Part shown: one piece after another, positions 36,090-46,150 of the stretch
How positions within the stretch are numbered: position 1 is the stretch's first letter
Layout: each line of letters opens with the position of its first letter
From: Leptolyngbya ohadii IS1
GTDB lineage: Bacteria > Cyanobacteriota > Cyanobacteriia > Elainellales > Elainellaceae
Direction of reading: 5' to 3'
DNA: 64,000 nt
NCBI RefSeq assembly: GCF_002215035.1
Contig: NZ_NKFP01000006.1
Span: forward strand, 2,819,080-2,883,079
Program-made: the position numbers and the translations under genes
Notes under the pieces: model-generated
The model's database searches: none
What the model saw: the letters and a program-made list of their open reading frames with translations, nothing else
What the model was told of the DNA's origin: nothing

Positions 36090-38387
36090 TTATCGTGCAA
36101 TCTGTCCCATAAAATTGCCCCAAAGCTGAGCTGCATCACCGCTGGTTCCGCTGGTTGGGGTGTTGTCATCGTTGCCAAACCAAACGCCTGTAACAAGCGA
36201 TCGGCTGGGGATATAGCCAACAAACCACAGGTCAACATAATCATTCGTGGTTCCTGTTTTCCCCGCTTCCCCTAACCCTAAATAGGCGGCGCGACCTGTT
36301 CCCGATTGCACGACACCCTGAAGCAGAGAAGTCATTGTATTCGCAACTTCAGGTGAGAGAACGGTGACATTTGCCTGGGCGTCTTTGCTGTAGTCGTAGA
36401 TAACTCGGCAGGTCTTTGCGTCATTCACATTTTGACAATCGCTGCTATCAAGAATACGCCGAATTAAATGGGGACGATTGCTCACCCCCTGGTTTGCCAG
36501 TACACCAAATGCCCCTGTCAATTCCAGCAGATTAACTTCGCTTTGACCCAGGATTAACCCCGGTGTGGCTTGCAGTTCTGAGGTAATCCCCATCCGATTT
36601 GCTGTTTGGACGACGCGATCGAGTCCGACATCCTGAGCCACTCGCAGCGCCACAGCATTTTCCGACTGTGCCATTGCCCCAAACATATCGACACTGCCGC
36701 CACCCGATCGACAGCCTTCAAAGGACTGCCCCTCCCAGGTGAGCGGAGCGCAGGAAAAGGAGGTATAGGGGGACATGCCCTGTTCCAGAGCGGCAGCGTA
36801 GGCAAAAATCTTAAACGTCGATCCCGGCTGACGATATGCCTGGGTTGCGCGATTAAACTGGCTCTGCTGATAGTCTGTGCCGCCTACCATCGACAGCACT
36901 TCGCCCGTCTGAGCGTTGAGCGTCACCAGTGCCCCCTGGGAAAACCCCACCGCAGCCCCGGTCGTTTCAACCGCCGACTTGAGGGAGGATTCTGCGACCC
37001 GCTGGATGTTCTGGTCGAGGGTGCTTTCAACCACGAAATTCCCCTCCTGCGCCAACTGCTCTCCCAGCAAACGTTCCAGTTCTGCAAAAATCTGGTCGTA
37101 GAAGTAGGGGGCAATGCGGCTCTGCAACTGCTGGACTGCCGCCGGATTGATTTCGATGCGCGATCGTCTTGCCCGCTGGGCGTCTTCCTGACTGATCATG
37201 CCCTGAGCTGCCATGCGGTTGAGGACGCGATCGCGATACTGTACTGCCGTCTCGTAGTCCCGAACGGGGTTAAAGCGATTGGGCGCAGGCAGAATCCCGA
37301 CTAGAGTCGCTGCCTCTGACAGGCTCAGGTCTTTGGCGGACTTGCCGAAGTAAAACTGTGCCGCATCCTCGAAGCCGTAGTTGCCGCTGCCCAGATAGAC
37401 CCGATTCAGGTAGGTCAGCATCAGGTCGTCTTTGCTGTAGAAGGATTCCAGTTTCAGGGCAGCGACCGCTTCGCGCAATTTGCGTCCAGCGGAATCCTCT
37501 GTGCCCACATATTCCCGGAAAATGCTGCGGGCAAGCTGCTGTGTCACCGTACTGCCGCCTTCCCGGATTTCGCCGCCGCGTACGTTGGTCACAACTGCCC
37601 GCAAAACGCCGAGCGGATCAACGCCCAAATGCCAGAAGTAGCGGGTATCCTCCGAGGCGATCACCGCATCCGCCAAATAGGGAGAAAAGTCTCTGAGCTG
37701 CTTTAGCTCTACGTGGGGACGGGTTTCTACGGTGCTAAGGGGCGTTTCCCCATCCCGCGCGTAAACGATCACGGGACCCTGAACCGAAGCGGGTAGCGGT
37801 CGCACCGAAAACTTCTGCCACTCCAGACCGACCCAGCAAGCCGTCAGTGCCGTTACACCCGTTGCACCGTAGAGTCCGTAGCGGAAGGCTTTGACGTACC
37901 AGGGGGGCGGATCGACGTACTGGACTCGCACCGCTGCTGCCAGCTCTGGCGGCCCCAGGGTCAAAATATCGCCGTGGCGCAAAGGAAGCTTGGTAATGCG
38001 TCGCTTACCCCGATAGATGCCGTTGGTGGAATTCTCGTCGCGCAGCACAAAGGGCGCGTTTTGCTTGCGTTTATCCCGCGTGAGGGACAGATGCACCTGA
38101 CTGACGACCGGATTTCGCACCACGATGTCGCAGGACTTGGAGCTACGTCCCAGCAGGTAGCGTTCGCCCAGCAGCGGATAGGTTTCTGCCTGGGTTGCAT
38201 CGGCATCCTGCACCAGCAGTTCGGGAACTCTGGCGTTGGGCTTGAGCCGCAGTTTAGAGAAGTCTACCCGTGCCTGTACCGTTCGCACCGCCTGAGTCAG
38301 TGCCCCCAGGAGGGTTTTAGGCTGATTCGGCGACGGGTTGGGGGGCTGGGGATTGGGAGCAGGGTTGGGAGTCTGGGGAGGAGTCAT
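36090..38387 (-). CDS. Class A penicillin-binding protein with N-terminal FHA domain (765 aa)
   Basis: The protein polymerises and cross-links peptidoglycan in the periplasm. A Pro/Asn-rich start and a cytoplasmic FHA domain (about 65-165; RYLLGRSSKSCDIVVRNPVV, QVHLSLTRD, ENSTNGIYRGKR) precede a transmembrane helix (YGLYGATGVTALTACWVGLE). The GT51 transglycosylase has AVIASEDTRYFWHLGVDPLG with the catalytic Glu, and EGGSTVTQQLARSIF. The transpeptidase has STFK near 524, SEN as the SxN motif, and GKTGTTND near 708. FHA domains bind phospho-threonine, so activity may respond to a Ser/Thr kinase. The start at 38387 is chosen by composition; an ATG at 38414 is an alternative. Confidence 0.92.
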   Translation of the reverse strand: MTPPQTPNPAPNPQPPNPSPNQPKTLLGALTQAVRTVQARVDFSKLRLKPNARVPELLVQDADATQAETYPLLGERYLLGRSSKSCDIVVRNPVVSQVHLSLTRDKRKQNAPFVLRDENSTNGIYRGKRRITKLPLRHGDILTLGPPELAAAVRVQYVDPPPWYVKAFRYGLYGATGVTALTACWVGLEWQKFSVRPLPASVQGPVIVYARDGETPLSTVETRPHVELKQLRDFSPYLADAVIASEDTRYFWHLGVDPLGVLRAVVTNVRGGEIREGGSTVTQQLARSIFREYVGTEDSAGRKLREAVAALKLESFYSKDDLMLTYLNRVYLGSGNYGFEDAAQFYFGKSAKDLSLSEAATLVGILPAPNRFNPVRDYETAVQYRDRVLNRMAAQGMISQEDAQRARRSRIEINPAAVQQLQSRIAPYFYDQIFAELERLLGEQLAQEGNFVVESTLDQNIQRVAESSLKSAVETTGAAVGFSQGALVTLNAQTGEVLSMVGGTDYQQSQFNRATQAYRQPGSTFKIFAYAAALEQGMSPYTSFSCAPLTWEGQSFEGCRSGGGSVDMFGAMAQSENAVALRVAQDVGLDRVVQTANRMGITSELQATPGLILGQSEVNLLELTGAFGVLANQGVSNRPHLIRRILDSSDCQNVNDAKTCRVIYDYSKDAQANVTVLSPEVANTMTSLLQGVVQSGTGRAAYLGLGEAGKTGTTNDYVDLWFVGYIPSRSLVTGVWFGNDDNTPTSGTSGDAAQLWGNFMGQIAR

Positions 38388-38717
38388 GCCAGAAATTATG
38401 CCGCAATTATGCAATGCACATCATCACACAACTTATAGAGATACAAGTCGGGCGATCGGGGTTTCCGGAATAGTTGGGGAGTTTTTTTGATTTTAGTAGG
38501 GGTGCGAAGGATGTTGGGGGTTCGATCGCCTTCTGGGTTGGCTCTGTCTAATTGAGGTGATTGAAATTATTGGAGAGAGGGGGGGAATGGTTAACCGTTA
38601 CTTGATATTTAATTTGTGATTAAAGTGGAAGAGAGCGGCGGAATTGTATTTGTCTTTGCAGTTCTGGCTCGAATGATCTAATAGACCCCTCTTAAGTAAG
38701 CGATAGGCGATCGTTCT
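38388..38717. other. Divergent intergenic region
   Basis: It lies between the FHA-PBP gene (minus) and the prolyl oligopeptidase gene (plus), and must contain both promoters. No ORF, repeat or clear structure is seen. Confidence 0.4.
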
Positions 38718-40802
38718 ATGACTTCTTCTCACCCTTCTCAGCCCCTAACCTATCCCCAAACTCAGACTGTTAATCAGGTGGATGATTACCACGGTACACA
38801 AGTTGCCGATCCCTATCGCTGGCTAGAAGATCCGAATAGCGAGCAGACGAAAGCCTGGGTGGAGGCACAGAATCAGGTGTCGTTTGGGTTTTTGCAGGAG
38901 ATTTCGAGCCGCGATCGGATTCAGAAACGGCTGACGGCACTGTGGGACTACGAGAAGTATGGGATTCCGTTTAAGGAGGAGTCTCGCTATTTTTACTTTA
39001 AGAATGACGGGCTGCAAAATCAGAGTGTGCTGTACACCTTGCCCGATCTGGATGCCGAGCCGCGTGTTTTGCTCGATCCAAATACCCTGTCTGAAGATGG
39101 GACGGTGGCACTGTCGGGACTGACGATCAGCAAGAATGCCAAGCTGATGGCGTATGGGCTATCTACGGCGGGGTCGGACTGGCAGGAGTGGAAGGTGCGC
39201 GATGTGGAGACGGGTGAAGATCTGCCGGATCATTTGAGGTGGATCAAGTTTTCGGGCGCAAGCTGGACACCGGACAGTCAGGGCTTTTATTACTCCCGCT
39301 ACGATGAGCCAAACGAAGCGACGAAGCTGGAGGACGTGAACTATTTCCAGAAGCTTTACTATCACCGTCTTGGCACGGAACAGTCGGAGGATGTTCTGGT
39401 TTACGAGCGTCCTGACCAGAAGGAGTGGGGCTTTGGCGGCGGTGTCACTGAAGACGGACGGTATTTGATTATCTCCGTGTGGCTGGGGACGGACTCGCGC
39501 AATCTGCTGTTTTACAAGGATTTGAGCCAGGAAAACGCGCCTGTTGTTGAGCTAATTAATACCTTTGAAGCCAGCTATGGTGTGATTGATAACGATGGTT
39601 CAACCTTCTGGGTGCAGACGGATCTGAATGCGCCGCGTGGTCGCGTGATTGCGATCGATCTCACCAATCCCGACAAATCGAACTGGAAAGAGGTGATTCC
39701 CGAAGCGGCGGAAACCCTGGAGGGGGTGGGAATCCTGAACAATCAGTTTGTGGCTTCCTATCTGAAGGATGCCCGGACGCAGGTGAAGATTTTTAATCTG
39801 GACGGGACGTTTGTACGCGAGGTGGAACTGCCCGGACTGGGATCGGCAGGGGGCTTTGGCGGAGAACGGGACGACACGGAAACCTTCTACAGCTTTACCA
39901 GCTTTACCACGCCGCCTACGATCTACCGCTACGACATGATTACGGGCGAGAGTACGCTGTTCCGCAAGCCGCAGGTAGATTTCAATCCCGATGATTATGA
40001 AACCCATCAGGTCTTCTATAACAGCAAGGACGGGACACAGGTTCCGATGTTCATTACCCACAAGAAGGGGCTAACGCTGGACGGCAGCAATCCCACCTAC
40101 CTCTACGCCTATGGCGGGTTCAACATCTCGATTACGCCTTCCTTCTCGCCTTCTAATCTGGTGTGGATGGAGTTGGGCGGTGTGTATGCGGTGGCAAACC
40201 TGCGAGGTGGCGGTGAGTATGGCGAGGAGTGGCATCAGGCGGGCATGAAGCTGAACAAGCAAAATGTGTTTGATGACTTTATTGCTGCGGCAGAGTGGCT
40301 GATTGACCACAAATACACTCAGCCCCAAAAACTGGCGATCGGCGGCGGCAGCAATGGCGGTTTGCTCGTGGGAGCCTGCATGACCCAGCGACCTGATCTG
40401 TTTGGGGCGGCTCTGCCTGCGGTGGGCGTGATGGATATGCTGCGGTTCCATAAATTTACAATCGGCTGGGCATGGTGCGCGGAGTACGGTTCGCCCGAAG
40501 ACCCGGAGGAATTTCACGCCCTCCACGCCTATTCGCCGCTGCATAATCTGAAGCCGGGAACATCCTATCCCGCCACAATGATTACGACAGCAGACCACGA
40601 CGATCGCGTGGTTCCGGCGCACAGCTTTAAGTTTGCGGCAGCGTTGCAGGCAGCGCACGAAGGCGAAAATCCGGTGCTAATTCGGATTGAAACGAAAGCT
40701 GGGCATGGAGCCGGGAAACCGACCGCGAAGATTATTGAGGAAGTTGCCGATCGATGGGCATTTTTGGTGCGGACGCTGGGCGTGGAGGAGAAAACGGAAT
40801 AG
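38718..40802 (+). CDS. Prolyl oligopeptidase (S9A family)
   Basis: This 694-residue serine peptidase cuts short peptides after proline. The N-terminal segment VDDYHGTQVADPYRWLEDPN is the classic S9A opening, followed by a seven-bladed propeller that restricts access. The catalytic domain has the nucleophile in GGGSNGGLLVGA (Ser about 545), the Asp in DHDDRVVPAHS (about 627) and the His in KAGHGAGKPT (about 662). There is no signal peptide, so the enzyme is cytoplasmic. The gene starts at ATG 38718 and has no operon partner; length agrees with the family. Confidence 0.95.
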   Translation: MTSSHPSQPLTYPQTQTVNQVDDYHGTQVADPYRWLEDPNSEQTKAWVEAQNQVSFGFLQEISSRDRIQKRLTALWDYEKYGIPFKEESRYFYFKNDGLQNQSVLYTLPDLDAEPRVLLDPNTLSEDGTVALSGLTISKNAKLMAYGLSTAGSDWQEWKVRDVETGEDLPDHLRWIKFSGASWTPDSQGFYYSRYDEPNEATKLEDVNYFQKLYYHRLGTEQSEDVLVYERPDQKEWGFGGGVTEDGRYLIISVWLGTDSRNLLFYKDLSQENAPVVELINTFEASYGVIDNDGSTFWVQTDLNAPRGRVIAIDLTNPDKSNWKEVIPEAAETLEGVGILNNQFVASYLKDARTQVKIFNLDGTFVREVELPGLGSAGGFGGERDDTETFYSFTSFTTPPTIYRYDMITGESTLFRKPQVDFNPDDYETHQVFYNSKDGTQVPMFITHKKGLTLDGSNPTYLYAYGGFNISITPSFSPSNLVWMELGGVYAVANLRGGGEYGEEWHQAGMKLNKQNVFDDFIAAAEWLIDHKYTQPQKLAIGGGSNGGLLVGACMTQRPDLFGAALPAVGVMDMLRFHKFTIGWAWCAEYGSPEDPEEFHALHAYSPLHNLKPGTSYPATMITTADHDDRVVPAHSFKFAAALQAAHEGENPVLIRIETKAGHGAGKPTAKIIEEVADRWAFLVRTLGVEEKTE

Positions 40803-41024
40803 CTGATCAAATAACCCGATCGCATCGGGAACTGTTCGTATTGCAAAACGTCTTTCTAGCGCCCGATCGATAATCAAATCAATCGAATTTAGGAAATCCA
40901 ATTCATTTGCAACGAAACAAAAAGAAATCGATCGCCATAAACCGCTAATTGCAAAACCAGCCCCTAAAATAGGTCGATAGGATGATGAACAATATCCCTA
41001 TCTCTATCGCTGGTTCTATTGCGA

Positions 41025-43046
41025 ATGACCACTGCAACTACACCGAATTCTTCACAGGAATCCCTGGGGCGGCTTAGTCGTTTCGATCGGAAACTCTGGA
41101 ATCGCTTTGTCACCACAGCTCAACCCTACTGGTATCCCACGACTCCGGGCAGCGGTAAGGTTTTCTTTGGGCTGCTGGCGCTGCTGATTGTATTTTTGTT
41201 TGCCTTTTTGTTTGTGCTGGTGAGTGGCTTAACAATGCTCTCCCAGCTTGTTTTTTCCGACTTTACTCAGCAAACGGCAGGCGGATTAGTCAATATTATT
41301 CGATCGATCTGGACTTCCCCAGCGATCGGGATTGTGATTGCAGCCCTCGTAATTCCGACGATCGCCTTTTTCCTGGCAAGACGCGAAATTATACCGCGAT
41401 GGAGGCAGTGGCTTCTCCTGTCGTCGCTGTTATTTTTGTCGCTGGCGGTGAGCGGCTTAAACGTCATGATTAGCTATGTTGGAAATTTCTTTAATACCGC
41501 TTTGGTAGACAAAGATCAGCCAACGTTCTGGCTATTTCTATTTGTGTATGCAGGTGTGTTTGTGGTCGGCACGCCGATCGTAGTCATCTATAGCTATTTG
41601 CAGGACTTGCTGGGACTGTTCTGGCGGGAATGGATGACTGGAAAATTTCTCGGCGACTACTTCAGCAATCGTGCCTATTACGAAATTAATAGCGACGAAA
41701 ATATTGATAACCCTGACCAACGGATTTCTGAAGATATTCGCGGCTTTACGAATACGAGCCTCTACTATCTGCTGCTAATTTTAGGAGCGATTCTTGACCT
41801 CATCTCCTTCAGTGGCATTCTATGGTCGATTTCTAAAACGCTATCGTTCTTTCTCATTGGCTATGCCATCTTTGGCACGATCATCATTGCGCTGCTGGGA
41901 AGACGGCTGATTACGCTCAACTTTTTGCAACTCCGACGAGAAGCCGATTTCCGCTATGGTCTGGTTCATGTGCGGGATAATGCAGAGTCGATCGCCTTTT
42001 ATCAGGGCGAAAATCAGGAGATTGGACAGCTTGGAAACCGCTTTAATCGAGTGGTGCGGAACTTCAACTTCCTGATTGGCTGGCAGCGAAATATCTCTTT
42101 CTTCACGACGGGTTACAACTATCTGATTGTGATCCTGCCGTCGCTGGTCATGGCTCCGTTGTTCTTTCGCGGAGAGATTCAGTTTGGCGACATTACTCAG
42201 GCGAACTTTGCCTTTAGTCAGGTTCTCTCTGCCCTTGCCATCTTTGTGCAGCGGGGACAGATCGAGCAACTAAGTGCCTTTGCCGCGGGAATCAACCGTC
42301 TGGAAACCTTCACGGAGGCATTGAAGGAAGACGACCAGCTCTACCCCGAGGGACAAACCAAGATCGATTTGGTCGAGGAACCGCAAATTGCCCTGAACCG
42401 CGTGACGCTGCAAACGCCCAAGGGACAGCGTACCCTCACCCGCGATCTGTCAATGGTGCTACATAGTGGACAGGGTTTGGTGATTGTCGGGCAGAGCGGC
42501 GTGGGCAAGAGTTCTCTGTTGCGGGCGATCGCTGGATTGTGGAACACGGGTACGGGGCGAATTGGTCGTCCGAAGCTGGAGGAAATGCTGTTCTTGCCTC
42601 AGCGTCCCTATATGGTGCTGGGTTCACTGCGCGACCAGTTGCTTTATCCCAACCTGGAAAATACTTCGATCGGCGATGAGGAACTCTACAGCGTTCTCAA
42701 GCAGGTTAACCTCGCAGACCTACCGGAGCGGGTGGGCGGTTTCAATATGATTTTGGACTGGTCGGATGTCCTGTCCCTGGGCGAACAGCAGCGGCTTGCC
42801 TTTGCCCGTCTTCTGTTGACTAAACCCCGCTACGCCATTTTGGACGAAGCGACCAGTGCCTTGGATTTGGGCAATGAGAAACGGCTGTACCAGATGTTGC
42901 GCGACACAGAAACCACCTTTATCAGCGTTGGACATCGAACGAGCCTGCTGAAGTATCACGACTACGTGCTGGAGCTAGAGTCAGATACAAGCTGGAAGCT
43001 CGTTCCGAGGGATGAATATAAGGTGGATCTGGAGGCATTCGCGTAG
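41025..43046 (+). CDS. SbmA/BacA-like ABC transporter, fused permease-ATPase (673 aa)
   Basis: Six transmembrane helices in the first about 370 residues form an ABC_membrane_2 (SbmA/BacA, ABCD-like) permease, with the EAA-like stretch NRAYYEINSDENIDNPDQRI, characteristic of this group. The ATPase has Walker A GQSGVGKSSLLRAIAGLW near 488, signature LSLGEQQRLAFARLLL near 583 and Walker B YAILDEATSALD near 605, with a GHR switch histidine. Relatives import vitamin B12, antimicrobial peptides or fatty acyl-CoA. The substrate in cyanobacteria is not settled. The ATG at 41025 is preferred to a TTG two codons earlier. The transporter works as a dimer of this half-type. Confidence 0.9.
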   Translation: MTTATTPNSSQESLGRLSRFDRKLWNRFVTTAQPYWYPTTPGSGKVFFGLLALLIVFLFAFLFVLVSGLTMLSQLVFSDFTQQTAGGLVNIIRSIWTSPAIGIVIAALVIPTIAFFLARREIIPRWRQWLLLSSLLFLSLAVSGLNVMISYVGNFFNTALVDKDQPTFWLFLFVYAGVFVVGTPIVVIYSYLQDLLGLFWREWMTGKFLGDYFSNRAYYEINSDENIDNPDQRISEDIRGFTNTSLYYLLLILGAILDLISFSGILWSISKTLSFFLIGYAIFGTIIIALLGRRLITLNFLQLRREADFRYGLVHVRDNAESIAFYQGENQEIGQLGNRFNRVVRNFNFLIGWQRNISFFTTGYNYLIVILPSLVMAPLFFRGEIQFGDITQANFAFSQVLSALAIFVQRGQIEQLSAFAAGINRLETFTEALKEDDQLYPEGQTKIDLVEEPQIALNRVTLQTPKGQRTLTRDLSMVLHSGQGLVIVGQSGVGKSSLLRAIAGLWNTGTGRIGRPKLEEMLFLPQRPYMVLGSLRDQLLYPNLENTSIGDEELYSVLKQVNLADLPERVGGFNMILDWSDVLSLGEQQRLAFARLLLTKPRYAILDEATSALDLGNEKRLYQMLRDTETTFISVGHRTSLLKYHDYVLELESDTSWKLVPRDEYKVDLEAFA

Positions 43047-43053
43047 AACAATA

Positions 43054-43086
43054 AAAATCCCCAGCCAAGAACCCGAAGCTGGGGAA
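43054..43086 (-). terminator. Bidirectional-looking terminator between converging genes
   Basis: CCCCAGC (43059-43065) and GCTGGGG (43078-43084) form a strong stem. On the minus strand it is followed by ATTTTTATTG, giving a good terminator for the glycosyltransferase gene; on the plus strand there is no T-run, but the hairpin could still end the ABC transporter mRNA. Confidence 0.7.
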
Positions 43087-43247
43087 TGAGTGCATCTACG
43101 TTTGTACTCGCTGTGAGTCGCTTAATTGCTAAGGTAACAACCGCCTCTACCCGGAACATCTGCCCATTTATAGATATTGACCTGGGTTGGAAAATTGTTT
43201 GGTAGGAGCGGTTGCTGAGTCGATCGGTCAGGACTGAAACCACAGAT

Positions 43248-44537
43248 TTAGCCTGCCCAACCTCCAAGGGTAAACACGATCGTCAGTAAAGCCAGCAGCA
43301 GTGCGCTCATCACTGTCCAGAGGCGATCGAACCAGGCATTTTCGCTCCAGTTGCCCAGCATTAGAAACAGGGCGGGAACGGTAAGCAGATAGCGAGATAG
43401 ACTCCAGGTTAAGCCGCAGGTTATCGAGATTAAGATTACGGCAGCACTGAATAGGGCGATCGACGAATCACGGCGCAGGAGGGACATACAGGCAGTGAGT
43501 CCTAACCCGATCAGGATGAGTTCGATCGCATAATAGGCACTGGTCTGGGAATTATTGCCCCAGAGGTTCAGGAAGGCTTGACCCCAGGCAGCACAGGAAC
43601 GCCCAATCGCCAGGAACTCGCAGCGGAAGAAATTGGTTTGCACGAGCTGAAAAGCCCGTCCCCAGAAAGAAAATCTCCAGAGGAGATGGGCGATCGCAGG
43701 CGCAAGCAGCAGAATCCCGGTGCTGATAATTTGCAAGATCTGACGACGATCGAATCTGCCGGACGGTTTGCTTAAAATCTGCCAGGGTTTTACGGTCTGT
43801 CCCCATTCCCACAGCAGCGGAATCACCAGCAGGACACCGACGGCACGGGTAAGGGTCGCGATCGTTGCGAGTAAACTGGCGAGTGCCCAATGTTTTCGCC
43901 GCGTCAGCGCCAGACTGCCAAAAGCCAGACCAATGAATAATCCTTCGGTGTAGACCTGTGCCAGAAAAAAGCTCGTCGGGAAAATCAGCAGATAAAAGAC
44001 CGATCGCATCGCACCTGCTGCCCCCAATGTTGAACGCGCCAGATCGTACAGGGCAAAACAGCCTGCCAGCGTTCCCAGCAAAGAAATCATCACCCCTGCC
44101 AGCGGAACTGCGTCGTTGAGAGGCATCCCCAGCAGCATAAGCGATCGTCCCAGCCATCGCATCAGGTGAGGATAGACCGGAAAGAAAGCGTAGTTGAGCG
44201 GCAGAGGACGGTTTAACGCAGGCGGCGTATTGGGCTGAGCAGGAATCGTCCGGATCTGCGGATCGTCGTAGCCTTTCTGGGCGATCGAGAGATAGTATTC
44301 CGAATCCCAGCCCGTCTGCGCGGGGAGAAAAGACTCTCGCAAATAGGGGGATTGTTGCTCTGCTGCGCTCTCTGTCCAGAACAGCACTCGGTCGGGCAAG
44401 ATCATCGCCAGGCGGGAAGAGACGATCGCCTGAAAGCCCAGAATTCCAACTGCCCAGAGCAGCCAGATCAGGATTAACAAAATAGCCGATCGTCCAATGG
44501 CAGGAGTTTTGATTGCCTGCCTGATCCCCTGCTTCAT
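43248..44537 (-). CDS. PIG-V-like mannosyltransferase family membrane protein (429 aa)
   Basis: The product has about ten transmembrane segments. The first large loop has GWDSEYYLSIAQKGYDD followed by NYAFFPVYPHLMRWL, the WDxxxYLxIAxxGY and FFPxYP motifs of the PIG-V/GT-C group, in which the Asp of WD is the likely catalytic residue. Members transfer mannose or related sugars from a polyprenyl phosphate donor on the outer side of the membrane. Acceptor and sugar are unknown in cyanobacteria. The gene starts 26 bases from the end of the aldo/keto reductase gene, on the same strand downstream, so the two are probably co-transcribed. Confidence 0.87.
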   Translation of the reverse strand: MKQGIRQAIKTPAIGRSAILLILIWLLWAVGILGFQAIVSSRLAMILPDRVLFWTESAAEQQSPYLRESFLPAQTGWDSEYYLSIAQKGYDDPQIRTIPAQPNTPPALNRPLPLNYAFFPVYPHLMRWLGRSLMLLGMPLNDAVPLAGVMISLLGTLAGCFALYDLARSTLGAAGAMRSVFYLLIFPTSFFLAQVYTEGLFIGLAFGSLALTRRKHWALASLLATIATLTRAVGVLLVIPLLWEWGQTVKPWQILSKPSGRFDRRQILQIISTGILLLAPAIAHLLWRFSFWGRAFQLVQTNFFRCEFLAIGRSCAAWGQAFLNLWGNNSQTSAYYAIELILIGLGLTACMSLLRRDSSIALFSAAVILISITCGLTWSLSRYLLTVPALFLMLGNWSENAWFDRLWTVMSALLLALLTIVFTLGGWAG

Positions 44538-44563
44538 GCCGTTTCAAGTGATGTATCTGGAAA

Positions 44564-45523
44564 TTAGAGAAATCGCTGCTGATGGGGACGGGTTGCCTGA
44601 TCGATGCGATCGATTTCTTCCTGGGTCAGGCTCCAGCCGAGTGCGCCTGCGTTTTGCTGGGATTGACTGGCATTTTTTGCGCCGGGAATCGGGACAACGT
44701 TGCCCTGGGCAATCAGCCAGTTGAGGGACACCTGGGCGGGCGTGCGATCGTATTTTTCGCCGATTTGCTTCAGCAGCATAATCACGGGAGCCAGCTTCTC
44801 AACGCCCTTTCGACTGAATCGCGGATCGAGCTTGCGCGCCCCGGTCGGTTCCTGATAGTTTTCGGGAGTATATTTGCCTGTCAGTAAACCCTGTGCTAGA
44901 GGACTGTATGCCAGGATGGTAATGCCCAGTTCCTTCGCGGTTTTCATCACGCCGTTCTGCTCAATCTGCCGCGCCAGCAGCGAATACTGCATCTGATTTA
45001 CCGCCAGCGGAACCCCCTGCTTTGCCAGTAGTTCATACGCCTGCCGCATCTGCTCCGCCGAGTAATTGCTGACGCCGATCGCCTTAATTCTGCCTCGCTT
45101 GACTTCGTCTGCCAGGGCTTCCATCAGGGTAGGCTGTCCCATGAAGAAGTCGAAGGGCTGGTGCACCTGGTATAGTTCGACGGAATCCCGCTGGAGTCGC
45201 TTAAGGCTGGCAGTCAGGGCATCGGCAACGGCACTTTTGCCAAACCGCCAGGGGAGGGGAAAATATTTGGTAGCAACATAGACAGGCTGGTCAGTCTGCT
45301 GTATAAACTGTCCCAGCAGCGATTCCGATTTGCCGAGTCCATAGACCTCTGCGGTATCAAAGAAGTTTAGCCCAGAGTCGAGAGCTGCTTTGAACGCTTG
45401 CTGGACTGAGCTATCGTCGTACTCTTTGCCATATGTCCAGAACAAACTGTCGCCCCACTGCCAGGTGCCAATGCCCAGAGGCTTAATCGTCAAACCGCCA
45501 TTGCCGATCGTAAGGGTGTCCAT
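44564..45523 (-). CDS. Aldo/keto reductase (319 aa)
   Basis: The full AKR catalytic tetrad is visible: Asp56 and Tyr61 in NFFDTAEVYG, Lys86 in VATKYFPLP and His121 in LYQVHQPFDF. The NADPH-binding C-terminal part has LGITILAYSPLAQGLLTGKY and NVVPIPGAKNASQSQQNAGA. Length and motifs fit the cytoplasmic NADPH-dependent AKRs related to plant pyridoxal reductase and cyanobacterial homologues. The carbonyl substrate cannot be predicted. It is the first gene of a likely two-gene unit with the glycosyltransferase. Confidence 0.93.
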   Translation of the reverse strand: MDTLTIGNGGLTIKPLGIGTWQWGDSLFWTYGKEYDDSSVQQAFKAALDSGLNFFDTAEVYGLGKSESLLGQFIQQTDQPVYVATKYFPLPWRFGKSAVADALTASLKRLQRDSVELYQVHQPFDFFMGQPTLMEALADEVKRGRIKAIGVSNYSAEQMRQAYELLAKQGVPLAVNQMQYSLLARQIEQNGVMKTAKELGITILAYSPLAQGLLTGKYTPENYQEPTGARKLDPRFSRKGVEKLAPVIMLLKQIGEKYDRTPAQVSLNWLIAQGNVVPIPGAKNASQSQQNAGALGWSLTQEEIDRIDQATRPHQQRFL

Positions 45524-45619
45524 CGCTTGCTTGATAAAACTTCACATTTACTCCATAGTGTAGCCCGGACACTGCAAAGTGAACGTCCGCCAATCGAAGG
45601 GGACCGCTTAGGACGCCGA

Positions 45620-46150
45620 TCAGTCTTGCTGAAGTGGGTCTTGCTGAAGTGGGTCTTGCTCAGGCAACTTCTGCTCTAGCTGGGGTTTTAGCGTCAGGTA
45701 GCGATCGATAATGGCGCGGGTCGCTTCGGACATTCGGACTGAATCGCCGAGCTGATAAAACTTCAGTTCGCGAATTTCGTGCGTCGGCTGAGGGGTTCCC
45801 TCGGTCTGTACCAGGAAGACCTTATGTTCATCGCGCACCCAGCCCGTTTTGCGCCAGCGAATATGCCCCCTGTAGCTAAAGAGGAACTGCATGGATACGG
45901 TTTTGAGCGTGGTTTCTTCCTGTAGTTCCCGAATGGTGGCTGCCTTACGCGATTCACCTTTTTCGGCAGCGCCTCCCGGCAGCAGAAACCGTCCACTCTT
46001 GCCAGCAACGATCAGCACCCCCTGGGGCGTATCCACGATCGCCGTTCCCCTGCGGCGTTTACGCACGGCTTTCTTGAGCTGTTTAGGATAGCAGATTTGC
46101 ACAAATGGATCGATCGGGGGGTGGAGGACTGGAGGATTTTTGCTCATCAA
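45620..46150 (-). CDS. Nudix hydrolase with repeat-derived C-terminus (176 aa)
   Basis: The Nudix box is GGAAEKGESRKAATIRELQE E (residues 59-79), with the metal-binding REL(Q)EE core intact; the glycine that normally follows EE is replaced. The enzyme hydrolyses a nucleoside diphosphate linked to another group; substrate is not predictable. The C-terminal EQDPLQQDPLQQD is encoded by a 15-bp tandem repeat (GTCTTGCTGAAGTGG on the plus strand, 45623-45660) and probably adds nothing to the fold. Two adjacent ATG codons open the frame at 46150 and 46147. Confidence 0.88.
   Translation of the reverse strand: MMSKNPPVLHPPIDPFVQICYPKQLKKAVRKRRRGTAIVDTPQGVLIVAGKSGRFLLPGGAAEKGESRKAATIRELQEETTLKTVSMQFLFSYRGHIRWRKTGWVRDEHKVFLVQTEGTPQPTHEIRELKFYQLGDSVRMSEATRAIIDRYLTLKPQLEQKLPEQDPLQQDPLQQD
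45623..45664. repeat. 15-bp tandem repeat inside the Nudix gene 3' end
   Basis: The unit GTCTTGCTGAAGTGG occurs 2.6 times in direct tandem. It keeps the reading frame (15 bp) and encodes DPLQQ repeats. Confidence 0.85.
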
